DNA of 64,000 nt from Phymorhynchus buccinoides (Eukaryota; Mollusca; Gastropoda; Neogastropoda; Raphitomidae). Below the pieces are notes generated by a model, which was not told where the DNA came from, made no database searches, and worked only from the letters and a program-made list of their open reading frames with translations. Where the stretch lies: assembly GCA_017654935.2 (NCBI GenBank), contig CM065703.1, forward strand, positions 41,607,477-41,671,476, read 5' to 3'. A program made the translations under genes and the position numbers. Positions within the stretch are counted from its first letter, which is position 1; each line of letters opens with the position of its first letter. This document shows positions 36,512 through 50,769 of this stretch, in pieces.

Positions 36512-39493
36512 TTGTTCATGTTAGAACATACTTATGTGAATAAAAAGAGTGGGGAACAATTTAATCCACATATTGTTTTGTTTGGGGCAGCTTCTTTTTG
36601 CATTTCTAATGAAAAAAGTCCTTGCTCGCTGACCTTTAGCAATCCAGGTGACTCGTGCAAAGTTTGTGTAACCATTGCTAAAGTCTTGAGACGAACTGTC
36701 CAACATAGGGATGGCCGAAGTGACGATGAAATAGCTGTTGAAAATTGCGCGTTATTAGGAGGTAAATTCAACTTTCCGACGTGCCTGACTGACTGGGATA
36801 GGGTGCTGGACGTTTTAAAACCAGCGGCAAAATGTGGAAGGGTAAAAGCTATCTACGTGGGTTTATCCATTTTACACACGCCGGTACACTCTATGTACCG
36901 GCACTGTGTGATAACGGGGGACAGCACTGTTCTTTATCACACTGTTAAACTTTTGTGGCTAACGGGTGTGTATCATGGACACTCAACTTGTGTGACGTTG
37001 ATATATTATGGCAAGAAATATCATTTCAGGACAAACTCAAACAAATGCATTATTCAGAATCTGGCTGTCATGTGTTTAGTAAACGGTAGTCAAATTCGTA
37101 GCGATGCGGAGTCTCATCATACCAACCCCGTTTCCTTAACTCGTGCGCAGGTGTGGCAGCCATCTTTAATTGCATGTCGTGGTGGTCATGTGACCTACAT
37201 GTCCTTGCTCTGTGGCGGCATTTTCAGAGTGTTCTGTCAAACTGAATGTTCCTGTGGTTTTCGTAGCCGTCCATTAAACGCTGACAAAAACTCTGATTTA
37301 GCCAACGAGAACTCTCCTGCCACCCCTGTGTTCACCTGCAGTGATAGCCAGCAAGCCTTGTCGTTTAGCTTGGTGTGTAACTTCGTAGCTGAGTGCAGGG
37401 ATCAGAGTGACGAGTCATTCTGTCATCACCCTTTTTGTGGGAACAAATTCACCTGTTCTAATGGTCAATGCGTACGGCCCGAAAACGTGTGCGACCAACT
37501 GTTTAGCTGCTGGGACGAATCTGACGAGAACACGTGCAAGGGGTTTAAAACAATATACATTAAGAATTATTATCACCCGTCTCCTGCTATCATCCGTTTT
37601 AACTCACGTCAGTTCATCTCAAAACCAATGGGACTGAACGAATCTTGTCCTGATACCCACTATCATTGTACCGGTCAGTTCAATGACTGCCTGCCTGTGT
37701 ACACGTTGTGCAATGGGATGTACGACTGTATTGGTCACGTAGATGAACAAGGTTGTGAGAACATGACATGCCCGGGATACCTGCATTGCAGATTTTCTGG
37801 AATATGTTTGCATCCTGATCATGTATGTGACGGCTGGTCGCATTGTCCAAAGAATGACGATGAGTTATTCTGTGACATGGCCTGTCCTTCAGACTGCCAG
37901 TGCCAGGAACACGCGTTCCATTGTGGTCAGCCATTTAGTGCAGCATCATTCCCGCAGCTCCGTCACCTGAATGCCACAGGTTCTGGCATGACACTGTCTG
38001 ATGTTAACCACAACACTTATCTTATCAGCCTGGCTTTTGCCCAGTGTTCAATAACTCACATACCTGTCGCAACGTTGAAGAACTTAAAGCACCTGGACCT
38101 CAGTAGAAACCTACTGAAGCAGGTCCATTTGGCGTCTTTTCTAAATCTGCAGCATTTAGAAACACTGTCACTGTCCGGGAATCCTCTCACTGAACTTGTT
38201 AGGGACTACGCCTCTGGTGTCCAGTTAAACACCGTGACGACCCTAGACCTGTCACATACCACTCTGATGATATTTGATCCTGAAATTATCTCCTTCTTTC
38301 CACGAATAAAGAGACTGATTTTGACATCCACTTTCATTCATACATTCCTCGGCAGTTTCCAGCCCTTACCTCATCTTGCTGAATTGTACATGGAGAGCAG
38401 CCCAATAAAAACGTTTCCAGCTGACATTTTTGTATACCTTCGCCATTTAGTGTCTGTGCACACCAGTAATTATAAGCTTTGCTGTGATGAAATCCTCCCT
38501 CTTGGTTTTGACAGCAGTTTGTGTCACGCTCCAAAGGACGAGGTGTCCTCATGTGAGGATTTGCTGCAGTCTTGGACTTACCATGTGTTTTTGTGGATTA
38601 TGGGTTTTATGTCACTGACCGGCAACCTGTTCTCGTTTTGTGCACGTTTGTTTTTAACCCAAACACGCTCTGTGTCTGGCTTCACTGTGTTCGTTATCTC
38701 ACTTACCATGGGCGATTTCCTGATGGGATTATACGTGGTCCTTATTGGAGCTGCTGATGAAAGGTTTCGCGGTCAATATCTCTATTTTGACGACTTGTGG
38801 AAACACAGTGTGGCTTGTAAAGTGGCTGGCTTCTTTGCTCTGCTATCCAGTGAAGTGTCAGCTCTGATCATCTGTCTCATAACCATCGATCGATTCATCG
38901 TTCTTCGCTTTCCATTTAGCACTCTACGGTTTGAGAAAACATCCGCATTTGTGGCTTGCCTCTTGACGTGGTTGGTTGGTTGGGTTTTGGCTGTCTTCCC
39001 TTTGCTGCCAATGACAAAACACTGGGAGTTTTACAGTCAGTCAGGTGTCTGCATTCCACTGCCAGTTATTAGACAGGAGTTTAAAGGCAGGTATTATTCT
39101 GTAAGCATAATGATCATCTTTAATTTTACTCTATTTTTGGTCATTTCGTGTGGTCAGTATATTATCTTCAGATCAGTGCAGAGGAATGTCTTGAAAACTA
39201 ACACCACCCAGATGTCACAAGACATGACCATAGCCCGGCGCTTGATCAACATCGCTGTGACGGATTTCCTGTGCTGGTTTCCCATTGGACTGTGCGGCAT
39301 ACTGGCATTGAACGATGTTCCAGTTCCTGGAGAAGTCAACGTGGCCCTGGCTATATTCGTGCTGCCGCTAAACTCTGCCATCAACCCTTTCATCTATACC
39401 TACAACACTTGGGCAGAAAGAAGGAGAAAATCTGAAGAAGCTAAACTGATAAAATGGCTGCAGGCTAACAGACAGAAGCTCCGTGACTTATGA
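36512..39493 (+). CDS. LDLa/LRR seven-helix receptor, GRL101-like (copy B)
   Basis: Uninterrupted frame of 993 codons with the same order as A: C-type-lectin-like region, four LDLa repeats, LRR block and seven helices ending in NSAINPFIY. An ATG is available at 36518 (third codon of the open frame), unlike A. It lacks two codons (Asn-Leu) near residue 43 and differs from A at about two dozen residues. At many of these B agrees with C, including Cys at position 248 of A, Arg at 255 and Ala before NPxxY, so B looks closer to the ancestral and functional form. No signal peptide follows the ATG. A short upstream exon may supply one. The same repeats lie on both sides as for A. Confidence 0.92.
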   Translation: MFMLEHTYVNKKSGEQFNPHIVLFGAASFCISNEKSPCSLTFSNPGDSCKVCVTIAKVLRRTVQHRDGRSDDEIAVENCALLGGKFNFPTCLTDWDRVLDVLKPAAKCGRVKAIYVGLSILHTPVHSMYRHCVITGDSTVLYHTVKLLWLTGVYHGHSTCVTLIYYGKKYHFRTNSNKCIIQNLAVMCLVNGSQIRSDAESHHTNPVSLTRAQVWQPSLIACRGGHVTYMSLLCGGIFRVFCQTECSCGFRSRPLNADKNSDLANENSPATPVFTCSDSQQALSFSLVCNFVAECRDQSDESFCHHPFCGNKFTCSNGQCVRPENVCDQLFSCWDESDENTCKGFKTIYIKNYYHPSPAIIRFNSRQFISKPMGLNESCPDTHYHCTGQFNDCLPVYTLCNGMYDCIGHVDEQGCENMTCPGYLHCRFSGICLHPDHVCDGWSHCPKNDDELFCDMACPSDCQCQEHAFHCGQPFSAASFPQLRHLNATGSGMTLSDVNHNTYLISLAFAQCSITHIPVATLKNLKHLDLSRNLLKQVHLASFLNLQHLETLSLSGNPLTELVRDYASGVQLNTVTTLDLSHTTLMIFDPEIISFFPRIKRLILTSTFIHTFLGSFQPLPHLAELYMESSPIKTFPADIFVYLRHLVSVHTSNYKLCCDEILPLGFDSSLCHAPKDEVSSCEDLLQSWTYHVFLWIMGFMSLTGNLFSFCARLFLTQTRSVSGFTVFVISLTMGDFLMGLYVVLIGAADERFRGQYLYFDDLWKHSVACKVAGFFALLSSEVSALIICLITIDRFIVLRFPFSTLRFEKTSAFVACLLTWLVGWVLAVFPLLPMTKHWEFYSQSGVCIPLPVIRQEFKGRYYSVSIMIIFNFTLFLVISCGQYIIFRSVQRNVLKTNTTQMSQDMTIARRLINIAVTDFLCWFPIGLCGILALNDVPVPGEVNVALAIFVLPLNSAINPFIYTYNTWAERRRKSEEAKLIKWLQANRQKLRDL

Positions 39494-39504
39494 TTCATAT
39501 CAAC

Positions 39505-39778
39505 CCAATTGATATGATCATAGCTGTTTGGAATTATCTCCCAGTTGATCTCTCCGTAATGAACCAACTCTCTCTAGTTTCAAGTCTAATCTGAAGACCC
39601 ATTTGTTTTAAAGTTAATTCGGTTTCTAAGTTGTTGATTCTTGTTCATGTACCTGGTTGCATGAATAGATGAGAACGTCTTTGTGTGATTGCGTGTGTAG
39701 TGAATGGAAGCGCCTTGATTGCAAATTAACTATAGAAAGGCGCTATAGAAATGTGATCCATTATTATTATTATTATTA

Positions 39779-39817
<39 letters not shown>

Positions 39818-39820
39818 CGT
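39505..39820 (+). mobile_element. L2-type 3' end with (ATT)n tail after receptor B
   Basis: Same VWNYLP coding remnant, AGCGCCTT/AAGGCGCT hairpin and ATT run (39762-39817, with one missing base) as after A. Confidence 0.8.
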
Positions 39821-40110
39821 TTTTGTGGTGTAAAAACCGGAAGATGCAGTAATTTGGGGCAAAAAGGCCAACATATCTTTCACGTGTATTGCCTCTTGCG
39901 TGAGAACGTTTCTTTCAAATGTTAAACGGTTAGCTATGTTGCGTGTAGCGTGGCTGGTCCTCTGTCATTCACAGTTAATACAAAATGTCTGTAGGTTCAA
40001 AGAGAAGAGAAAGAGGATTGTTTGCTTAGGGAGGAGGGGAAGGGGGGGTAGTATTCCACCTTGCTTTACTATAAAGATGGCCCTAGTAGCCTCCGACTTT
40101 TAAGTCGGCG

Positions 40111-40320
40111 CCACACACGCGTACAACTATGGGGATGCGATGCGATTTGGTCACGTGAGTCATGATTCACGTGAAATACTTCCGTCTAAAAATAATTCTG
40201 CCACTTTCGCTCACTATGCTCAGGTAGACCCAATACATGAATTTCACGTGAATCATGATTCACATAGTCAAAATCGCATCGTATTCAGATCCGAATCGTA
40301 TGTGTGTAGCAAGCCCTTTA
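40111..40320. mobile_element. MITE-like element, copy B
   Basis: Same inverted-repeat element as 27300-27508. Here the left arm has an additional CACGTG (tcacgtgagtcatg), giving two E-boxes within 20 bases. Confidence 0.6.
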
Positions 40321-40384
40321 CCCGAGAAGACTGGTGCTATCTTCTGGCATAATAATCTTCAACATGCTTTCTTTTTTTCCCCAC

Positions 40385-40805
40385 AAAAGGTATTTGGTAT
40401 ATTCGAAATTCAGGATGGTCTCCCCGGAGAGTGCGTCGCTACAAGTGCAGCGCCTACCCCCCCCAAAAAAAAGTGTTTTCTTTTAGGTTTTTTTTGGGGG
40501 GGCACAGGGTGAGGAGGGCGTGTGGGCACACTTGGAAAACCTAGCTATCAATTTGGCCATACCAGGCAGCGGGATTTTCCACTGCTCTTACCGACTTTCA
40601 ACTGCCGTGGGATTTTTACGGGCGTAAAGCGCACGGGTCAGAATAGCTTTAAGTCCCCATCCGAAGGACTCGACGTTCAGTTCGATTTTCCTGACAAACT
40701 AGAAAGAAAGGGCGAGGCCGGGATTCGAACCCGGGTCACTCACGCTGCAGTCACGCATTACATTTGGCAGGCGAACGTCTTGACCACTCTGCCACCTTTC
40801 TCCCC
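40385..40805 (-). mobile_element. tRNA-derived SINE, copy B
   Basis: Same A box (TGGCAGAGTGGT), B box (GGTTCGAATCC) and body as copy A. Differs by point changes and homopolymer lengths. Confidence 0.65.
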
Positions 40806-41039
40806 TAAATGAACATATATATATATATATTTTTGTCAAATGCTGCCATGCTTTTCTAAAAACAAAACCACAAAAACAAACGACTGCACCAACAGAATAA
40901 GTGGTTACAGTGTTTTATGTTGGTGCAAACGTTGTGTTTGAAAATACTGTTACATTAATGAGATCATGGAACATCGGTGGATGCATTTCGCTTGAGTGGA
41001 CACGATTGTCTTTGTAGGTAATTGTGAGTAAGTAGGGGG

Positions 41040-43800
<2,761 letters not shown>

Positions 43801-43886
43801 ACTAGACAATGTGGCGGTACCATAGCCGATGAGGTTTAACCGATGCGTGGTTACTGCTACACCTATCTATATTGTTAAAAACTGGG

Positions 43887-43960
43887 GACTTTACTGGTGT
43901 TGCACTGCGTCCGGGCATTGCAGCCAGAATTGTTCCCACCATCTTTGTATTTTTTTGGTT
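43887..43960 (+). repeat. ~70 bp dispersed repeat, second copy at 62012-62080
   Basis: Shared phrases include gggactttactgg, gtccgggcattgc or cctccgggcattgc, and attgttcccaccat. The parent element is unknown. Confidence 0.6.
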
Positions 43961-44580
43961 TGGTATTTGTTTAATTTTAAACACCGCTCTATCTCTTTAC
44001 TAATACAAAACACATGATAACACTGTTCTATCTCTCTTAGTGTGGGAAGAAAGATAAAAGAGGACAAACTAATTGCTTTTAAATTTCTGATTGTTGATAA
44101 TGGTACATTGACACATCTAAAATGCACTCCGACAGTTTTAACACACAAAAATTGGGGGGATTTAACAAAATTACGCCTTTTGTGTTCGTAAATTAACCTG
44201 TCATTATGACTTCTCTCAAGCGCCTATTGTTTGACAATGTGGCGTCGCCTCTGTCCCTCAACACTGACAATGATTCTTTCCACTATTACGTCAGATCTAA
44301 AATAAATATCCATTAAACTGTTTTTAAAATATATTGTGATAACTATAATAACAACACAATTTAAAAGAATTATACAAAAATACTTACTGGTTGAATTAAT
44401 TAGATATGTTTTAGTTCACAAGCAACACTTGCAGCCTTGTGTCACAGTAGGCTAGGAATTAAACATAGGTGCCTGATGGCGTACGCTTTTTATGTACTAT
44501 CTCAGTTTTAAAGTGAATTTGCCAGTGTTTGCCATTTAACATGTTAACAAGTTTTAATCGCTAACATAAATTAACATTGT
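43961..44580. other. No feature recognised
   Basis: AT-rich sequence without a convincing frame, RNA gene or repeat boundary. Confidence 0.5.
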
Positions 44581-45170
44581 GTCAAGTCAAAGTCAAAGTC
44601 AAAGTCAAATATACTTTATTATGAAATTATAGTGTGGTCTCGCACAAGCACAATACAATTAAAGAAACCCATTTGCATGCATGAAAAATGGAAACAAAAC
44701 TAAGGAAAAATGGATGACAAATCATGCTCCGCAAAAAACAAAAAAACAAAAACAATTGAACACAGGGTCGATACAAGCGACTATCAAAACATCAAGAACT
44801 GCCCTCTTTCCCACCATTTCTATTATCGCATTCATTTTGACCAGTGATGTTCTGTAAGAACGATATTGTATTTACGTAGCCAGAAATTTAGAGCGCATGG
44901 TTGAATAGTAGAATCTGTCGTCAGATGATGTGGAATGATTTGAGGAGTGATTTTAACGCGAGGTGTGATTATATTCCTATCTTCGGTAGAATATAAACAA
45001 AGCATTTGTTCGGCTGAACGGGAGTGCAAGGCTGTGCATATTGCATTATATTCAAATTGACGAGTTGGCTTATTACCTACCTTCTCACATAACGCATACA
45101 ACGCATTAGAACGCCTAAAGTTAGAAGAGTCCAACAAAACATTGCAAGACCATGCTAGACGGCATTTCAA
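44581..45170 (-). mobile_element. Unassigned retroelement 3' fragment with (GTCAAA)n end
   Basis: Four tandem copies of GTCAAA (44581-44610) precede a phrase with TTTATTATG. Read on the minus strand this looks like a retroelement 3' terminus ending in (TTTGAC)n. A 112-codon minus-strand frame (44832-45170) lies upstream, without a recognised domain. Confidence 0.3.
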
Positions 45171-46790
45171 TCAGACTAAGTATGAAGTAGAAAAAGAAAT
45201 CAGACATGCTAAAATAGAGCACCGCCATAAAATCGAACAACAGTTTTCTTCAGACAATACTAGGGCCGTGTGGAAAGATCTGCAGAATAGTACTCAATAT
45301 AAACAAAAACCAAGAATTAGTACTGATGACCCAACACTTCCTGATCAACTGCACCATTTCTATGCTAGGTTTGACACACTAAACACAACTCCAATGCCCC
45401 AGGTAGACTCTGAAGCCTCTGACCCCGCCTTTGCAGTGCAAGAATCAGATGTTAGGAAATTGTTCAAGCGGCAAAGTGTAAAGAAAGCCGGTGGGCCAGA
45501 TGGTATTTCGTCACCTTGCTTCTAAAACACTGTGCTGATCAGCTGGCTCCTATTTTCACTGATGTGTTCAATGCAAACCTGTCACAATGCAAAGTACCAT
45601 CATGTTTCAAATCGGCTATTATTGTTCCAGTGCCAAAGAAACCCCAAACAGTCACACTTAATTACTATAGACCTGTTGCTCTGACATCCGTTGCTATGAA
45701 AGTGTTTGGACGCCTTATACTCTGCTATCTGAAATCTGTGACTAACTCTCTAATGGACCCCTTACAGTTTGCATATCGGGCAAATAGATCTGTTGAGGAT
45801 GCTGTGTCTCTTGGTCTTCATTTTGTTATCCAACATTTAGAGAAAGCTAATACCTATGCCCGCATTCTTTTCATTGATTTCGGTTCTGCATTGAATACTA
45901 TTGCCCCCTCTCAACTTATTCAGAAGCTCATTAGTATGGATGTGAATATTGTGTTGTGTAAATGGATTGCAGATTTTCTCACCAACAGACCCCAATTAGT
46001 TGTCAGAGTTGGCAGTCATGTATCGGACAAGGTCATTTTAAACACTGGTTTAAAACCAAGGATGTGTATTATCTCCCTTGCCCTTTACATTGTTTACCAA
46101 CAACTTTCGCTCTGCAAACCCATCTGTTGCAGTTAATAAGTTTTTGGATGACACTACTATGGAGGGGCTCATTACTAATGGCGATGAGGCAGGGTACAGG
46201 GATCAAGTTGAAAAGATGGTTGACTGGTGTGCCACTAACAATCTTGAGCTCAATGTTTCCAAAACTAAAGAAATGATAGTTGATTTCATGAAAAAGAAAA
46301 CTCCTCTCCCAGCATTATATGTTAAAGGTCAGGTAGTTGAGCAAGTAGAATCATTTCAGTTCCTAGGTGTGTATATTTCAAATACATTAAGCTGGGAAGT
46401 CAACATCACATCATCCTGCAAAAAAGCACAGCAGAGACTATATTTTCTAAGACAGCTCAAGAAATGTAGGATAAGTACAGCAGTCTTGACACAGTTCTAT
46501 CGATCTGTCATTGAAAGCATACTCAGTTTTTCACTACCTGTCTGGTATGGATCAGCTTCAGCTAAAGATAAAAGGAAACTCCATCAAGTCGTCAATCATC
46601 ATAGGTCACAAGCTGCCATCCATACATAACATATATAGTGTGCGCATAAGATGCAAAGCTAAATCCATCACATCTGAAAGCACACACCCAGCCAACCATC
46701 TGTTTCAATCTCTCCCTTCTTTTAAGTGAAAATCTAACAGCCTGAAGAACAGCTTTTATCCCTCTGCTGTCAGAGCCACCAATACTCAGT
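45142..46790 (+). mobile_element. Rex1-like (CR1/L2-group) LINE fragment
   Basis: Spread over three frames: ESDVRKLFKRQSVKKAGGPD, then DPLQFAYRANRSVEDAV, ARILFIDFGSALNTI and WIADFLTNRPQLVVRVG, then NKFLDDTTMEG (a FADD-type box with Leu for Ala), FQFLGVYISNTLSWEV and LSFSLPVWYGSAS. The end remnant LKNSFYPSAVRATN lies near 46740-46790. It lacks an endonuclease and has several frameshifts. Confidence 0.7.
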
Positions 46791-46840
46791 AGGCTCATTC
46801 CCCCAGGGGAATTCTTTGTCCTATTTTACTCACAAAAACG

Positions 46841-46841
<1 letters not shown>

Positions 46842-46879
<38 letters not shown>

Positions 46880-47140
46880 GATCACATTTCTATAGCGCCT
46901 TTCTATAGTTAATTTGCAATCAAGGCGCTTCCATTCACTACACACGCAGTCACACACAGACATTCTCATCTATTCATGCAACCAGGTACATGAACAAGAA
47001 TTAAAAAAACTTAGCAACCGAATTAACTTTGAAAGAAGTGGGTCTTCAGTTTAGACTTGAAACTAGAGAGAGTTGGTTCATGACGGAGATCAACTGGGAG
47101 ATAGTTCCAAACAGCTATGATCATATCATTTGGGTTGATA
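46842..47140 (-). mobile_element. L2-type 3' end with (ATT)n tail after receptor C
   Basis: Minus-strand copy of the tails behind A and B, with the same hairpin. Homology with A and B extends ~10 bases past the ATT run (attatcgtttttgtg) and then stops. Confidence 0.8.
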
Positions 47141-47144
47141 TGAA

Positions 47145-50100
47145 TCATAAGTCACGGAGCTTCTGTCTGTTAGCCTGCAGCCATTTTATCAGTTTAGCTT
47201 CTTCAGATTTTCTCCTTCTTTCTGCCCAAGTGTTGTAGGTATAGATGAAAGGGTTGATGGCAGAGTTTAGCGGCAGCACGAATATAGCCAGGGCCACGTT
47301 GACTTCTCCAGGAACTGGAACATCGTTCAGTGCCAGTATGCCGCACAGTCCAATGGGAAACCAGCACAGGAAATCCGTCACAGCGATGTTGATCAAGCGC
47401 CGGGCTATGGTCATGTCTTGTGACATCTGGGTGGTGTTAGTTTTCAAGACATTCCTCTGCACTGATCTGAAGATAATATACTGACCACACGAAATGACCA
47501 AAAATAGAGTAAAATTAAAGATGATCATTATGCCTACAGCATAATACCTGCCTTTAAACTCCTGTCTAATAACTGGCAGTGGAATGCAGACACCTGACTG
47601 ACTGTAAAACTCCCAGTGTTTTGTCATTGGCAGCAAAGGGAAGACAGCCAAAACCCAACCAACCAACCACGTCAAGAGGCAAGCCACAAATGCGGATGTT
47701 TTCTCAAACCGTAGAGTGCTAAATGGAAAGCGAAGAACGATGAATCGATCGATGGTTATGAGACAAATGATCAAAGCTGACACTTCACTGGATAGCAGAG
47801 CAAAGAAGCCAGCCACTTTACAAGTCACACTGTGTTTCCACAAGTCGTCGAAATAGAGATATTGACCGCGAAACCTTTCATCAGCAGCTCCAATAAGGAC
47901 CACGTATAATCCCATCAGGAAATCGCCCATGGTAAGTGAGATAACGAACACAGTGAAGCCAGACACAGAGCGTGTTTGGGTTAAAAACAAACGTGCACAA
48001 AACGAGAACAGGTTGCCGGTCAGTGACATAAAACCCATAATCCACAAAAACACACGGTAAGTCCAAGACTGCAACAAATCCTCACATGAGGACACCTCGT
48101 CCTTTGGAGCGTGACACAAACTGCTGTCAAAACCAAGAGGGAGGATTTCATCACAGCAAAGCTTATAATTACTGGTGTGTACAGACACTAAATGGCGAAG
48201 GTGTACAAAAATGTCAGCTGGAAACGTTTTTATCGGGCTGCTCTCCATGTACAATTCAGCAAGATGAGGTAAGGGCTGGAAACTGCCGAGGAATGTATGA
48301 ATGAAAGTGGATGTCAAAATCAGTCTCTTTATTCGTGGAAAGAAGGAGATAATTTCAGGATCAAATATCATCAGAGTGGTATGTGACAGGTCTAGGGTCG
48401 TCACGGTGTTTAACTGGACACCAGAGGCGTAGTCCCTAACAAGTTCAGTGAGAGGATTCCCGGACAGTGACAGTGTTTCTAAATGCTGCAGATTTAGAAA
48501 AGACGCCAAATGGACCTGCTTCAGTAGGTTTCTACTGAGGTCCAGGTGCTTTAAGTTCTTCAACGTCGCGACAGGTATGTGAGTTATTGAACACTGGGCA
48601 AAAGCCAGGCTGATAAGATAAGTGTTGTGGTTAACATCAGACAGTGTCATGCCAGAACCTGTGGCATTCAGGTGACGGAGCTGCGGGAATGATGCTGCAC
48701 TAAATGGCTGACCACAATGGAACGCGTGTTCCTGGCACTGGCAGTCTGAAGGACAGGCCATGTCACAGAATAACTCATCGTCATGCTTTGGACAATGCGA
48801 CCAGCCATCACATACATGATCAGGATGCAAACATATTCCAGAATATCTGCAATGCAGGTATCCCGGGCATGTCATGTTCTCACAACCTTGTTCATCTACG
48901 TGACCAATACAGTCGTACATCCCATTGCACAACGTGTACACAGGCAGGCAGTCATTGAACTGACCGGTACAATGATAGTGGGTATCAGGACAAGATTCGT
49001 TCAGTCCCATTGGTTTTGAGACGAACTGACGTGAGTTAAAACGGATGATAGCAGGAGACGGGTGATAATAATTCTTAATGTATATTGTTTTAAACCCCTT
49101 GCACGTGTTCTCGTCAGATTCGTCCCAGCAGCTAAACAGTTGGTCGCACACGTTTTCGGGCCGTACGCATTGACCATTAGAACAGGTGAATTTGTTCCCA
49201 CAAAAAGTGTGATGACAGAATGACTCGTCACTCTGATCCCTGCACTCAGCTACGAAGTTACACACCAAGCTAAACGACAAGGCCTGCTGGCTATCACTGC
49301 AGGTGAACACAGGGGTGGCAGGAGAGTTCTCGTTGGCTAAATCAGAGTTTTTGTCAGCGTGTAATGGACGGCTACGAAAACCACAGGAACATTCAGTTTG
49401 ACAGAACACTCTGAAAACGCCGCCACAGAGCAAAGACGTGTAGGTCACATGACCACCACGACATGCAATTAAAGATGGCTGCCACACCTGCGCACGTGTT
49501 ACGGAAATGGGATTGGTATGACGAGACTCCGTATTGCTACGAATTTGACTTCTGTTTACTAAACACATGACAGCCAGATTCTGATTAATGCATTTGGAGT
49601 TTGTCCTGAAATAATATTTCTTGCCAAAATATTGCAACTTCACACAAGTTGAGTGTCCATTATAAGCATCCATTTGCCCCCAAAGTTTAACAGTGTGATA
49701 AAGAACAGTGCTATCCTCCGTTATCAAACAGTTCCGGTACATAGAGTGTACCGGCGTGTGTAAAATGGATAAACCCACATGGATAGCTGTCCACCTTCCA
49801 CATTTTGCCGCTGGTTTTAAAATGTCCAGCACCCTATCCCAGTCAGTCAGGCACGTCGGAAAGTTTAATTTACCTCCCAATAACGCGCAATTTTCAACAG
49901 CTATTTCATTGTCACTTCGGCCATTCCTGTGTTGGACAGTTCGTCTCAAGACTTTAGCAATGGTTACACAAACCTTACACGAGTCGTCTGGATTGCTAAG
50001 GTTAAAGGTCAGCGAGCAAGGACGTTTTTCCACAGACATGCAAAAAGAAGCTGCCCCAAACAAAACAATATCAGGATTAAATTGTTCCGCACTCTTTTTA

Positions 50101-50159
50101 TTCGTGTATGTATGTTCTAACATGAACAAGCCAAAAGTGGCTAAACTCGAAAGTGGCAA
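47145..50159 (-). CDS. LDLa/LRR seven-helix receptor, GRL101-like (copy C)
   Basis: Uninterrupted frame of 1004 codons. It starts at an ATG ten codons upstream of the position where A and B begin, adding the mildly hydrophobic MPLSSLATFGLF, which might serve as a weak signal sequence or anchor. The rest matches A and B: C-type-lectin-like region, four LDLa repeats, LRR N-cap CPSDCQCQEHAFHC, leucine-rich repeats, seven helices, DRF after helix 3 and NSAINPFIY. Divergence from A and B is concentrated in the first ~210 residues (e.g. WGQMDAYNGHSTC). The last ~750 residues are almost unchanged, which suggests recent gene conversion or stronger constraint there. This is the most complete copy and the best candidate for a functional gene. 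Confidence 0.92.
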   Translation of the reverse strand: MPLSSLATFGLFMLEHTYTNKKSAEQFNPDIVLFGAASFCMSVEKRPCSLTFNLSNPDDSCKVCVTIAKVLRRTVQHRNGRSDNEIAVENCALLGGKLNFPTCLTDWDRVLDILKPAAKCGRWTAIHVGLSILHTPVHSMYRNCLITEDSTVLYHTVKLWGQMDAYNGHSTCVKLQYFGKKYYFRTNSKCINQNLAVMCLVNRSQIRSNTESRHTNPISVTRAQVWQPSLIACRGGHVTYTSLLCGGVFRVFCQTECSCGFRSRPLHADKNSDLANENSPATPVFTCSDSQQALSFSLVCNFVAECRDQSDESFCHHTFCGNKFTCSNGQCVRPENVCDQLFSCWDESDENTCKGFKTIYIKNYYHPSPAIIRFNSRQFVSKPMGLNESCPDTHYHCTGQFNDCLPVYTLCNGMYDCIGHVDEQGCENMTCPGYLHCRYSGICLHPDHVCDGWSHCPKHDDELFCDMACPSDCQCQEHAFHCGQPFSAASFPQLRHLNATGSGMTLSDVNHNTYLISLAFAQCSITHIPVATLKNLKHLDLSRNLLKQVHLASFLNLQHLETLSLSGNPLTELVRDYASGVQLNTVTTLDLSHTTLMIFDPEIISFFPRIKRLILTSTFIHTFLGSFQPLPHLAELYMESSPIKTFPADIFVHLRHLVSVHTSNYKLCCDEILPLGFDSSLCHAPKDEVSSCEDLLQSWTYRVFLWIMGFMSLTGNLFSFCARLFLTQTRSVSGFTVFVISLTMGDFLMGLYVVLIGAADERFRGQYLYFDDLWKHSVTCKVAGFFALLSSEVSALIICLITIDRFIVLRFPFSTLRFEKTSAFVACLLTWLVGWVLAVFPLLPMTKHWEFYSQSGVCIPLPVIRQEFKGRYYAVGIMIIFNFTLFLVISCGQYIIFRSVQRNVLKTNTTQMSQDMTIARRLINIAVTDFLCWFPIGLCGILALNDVPVPGEVNVALAIFVLPLNSAINPFIYTYNTWAERRRKSEEAKLIKWLQANRQKLRDL

Positions 50160-50164
50160 TGCTC

Positions 50165-50385
50165 CCTGTTCCGACTCGTGGCCACAACCTGGTTTGTCAG
50201 GTCGTGGAATCCGAAATCAGCAGTCCAAGGGCCAGGGGATCGAATATGTGTTAGGCCGCCAGGAGACAACGACCAGAGGAGACACTGCATTGCTGCTGAG
50301 TCACTTCAGTGGAGCCTGTACTGAACTAGCATACATGGGACACCACCTACTAAGCCCCCTACTGACGGCAATGTTGTAGTCGTGG
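50165..50385. repeat. Dispersed repeat R1 upstream of receptor C
   Basis: Same family as at receptors A and B and 19215-19400, beginning near the codons upstream of the receptor ATG. Contains gagacactgcattgc and ccacctactaagcccc. Confidence 0.65.
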
Positions 50386-50710
50386 TGCTCGTCTGTTTTT
50401 AATTTTGCTGGGATTTTTTTTCCATCTCATTTCCATGAAAGTGTTTGGAATAAGCCATCTGAGGTAAGTTGGATAATGTTGGTTTTATTTTAATTCGACC
50501 TGTCCATGTCCTCTGTGCAACAGGTTCGTATTTGTTACTCAGGAAGGCACGAGGAGGCCAAGGCAACGACCAAAAAACATTGCAATGTTTTAGGATTGTT
50601 TAATATGCTTGCATGTTTGTTTTGGCGGTCTGTTTTCAGAAGGACCATCCACAATATAAGGTATAACGTTTACAAGGGTTTCCTGCAAGAAGAAAAATGA
50701 ATAAAGAAGG
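50386..50710 (+). other. Copy C of the exon-like region, single and degraded
   Basis: The donor GAG/GTAAGT (near 50463) and one acceptor (near 50639) are kept. The exon reads KDHPQY, then quickly meets a stop, and only one of the two tandem units is present. This suggests the tandem duplication arose after C split off, or that C lost a unit. Confidence 0.35.
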
Positions 50711-50769
50711 CAAATAGAACAGTTCTTGCAGGCTCCCTCTAAATGTGGTGCCTAAATGTGCACTTTGCT

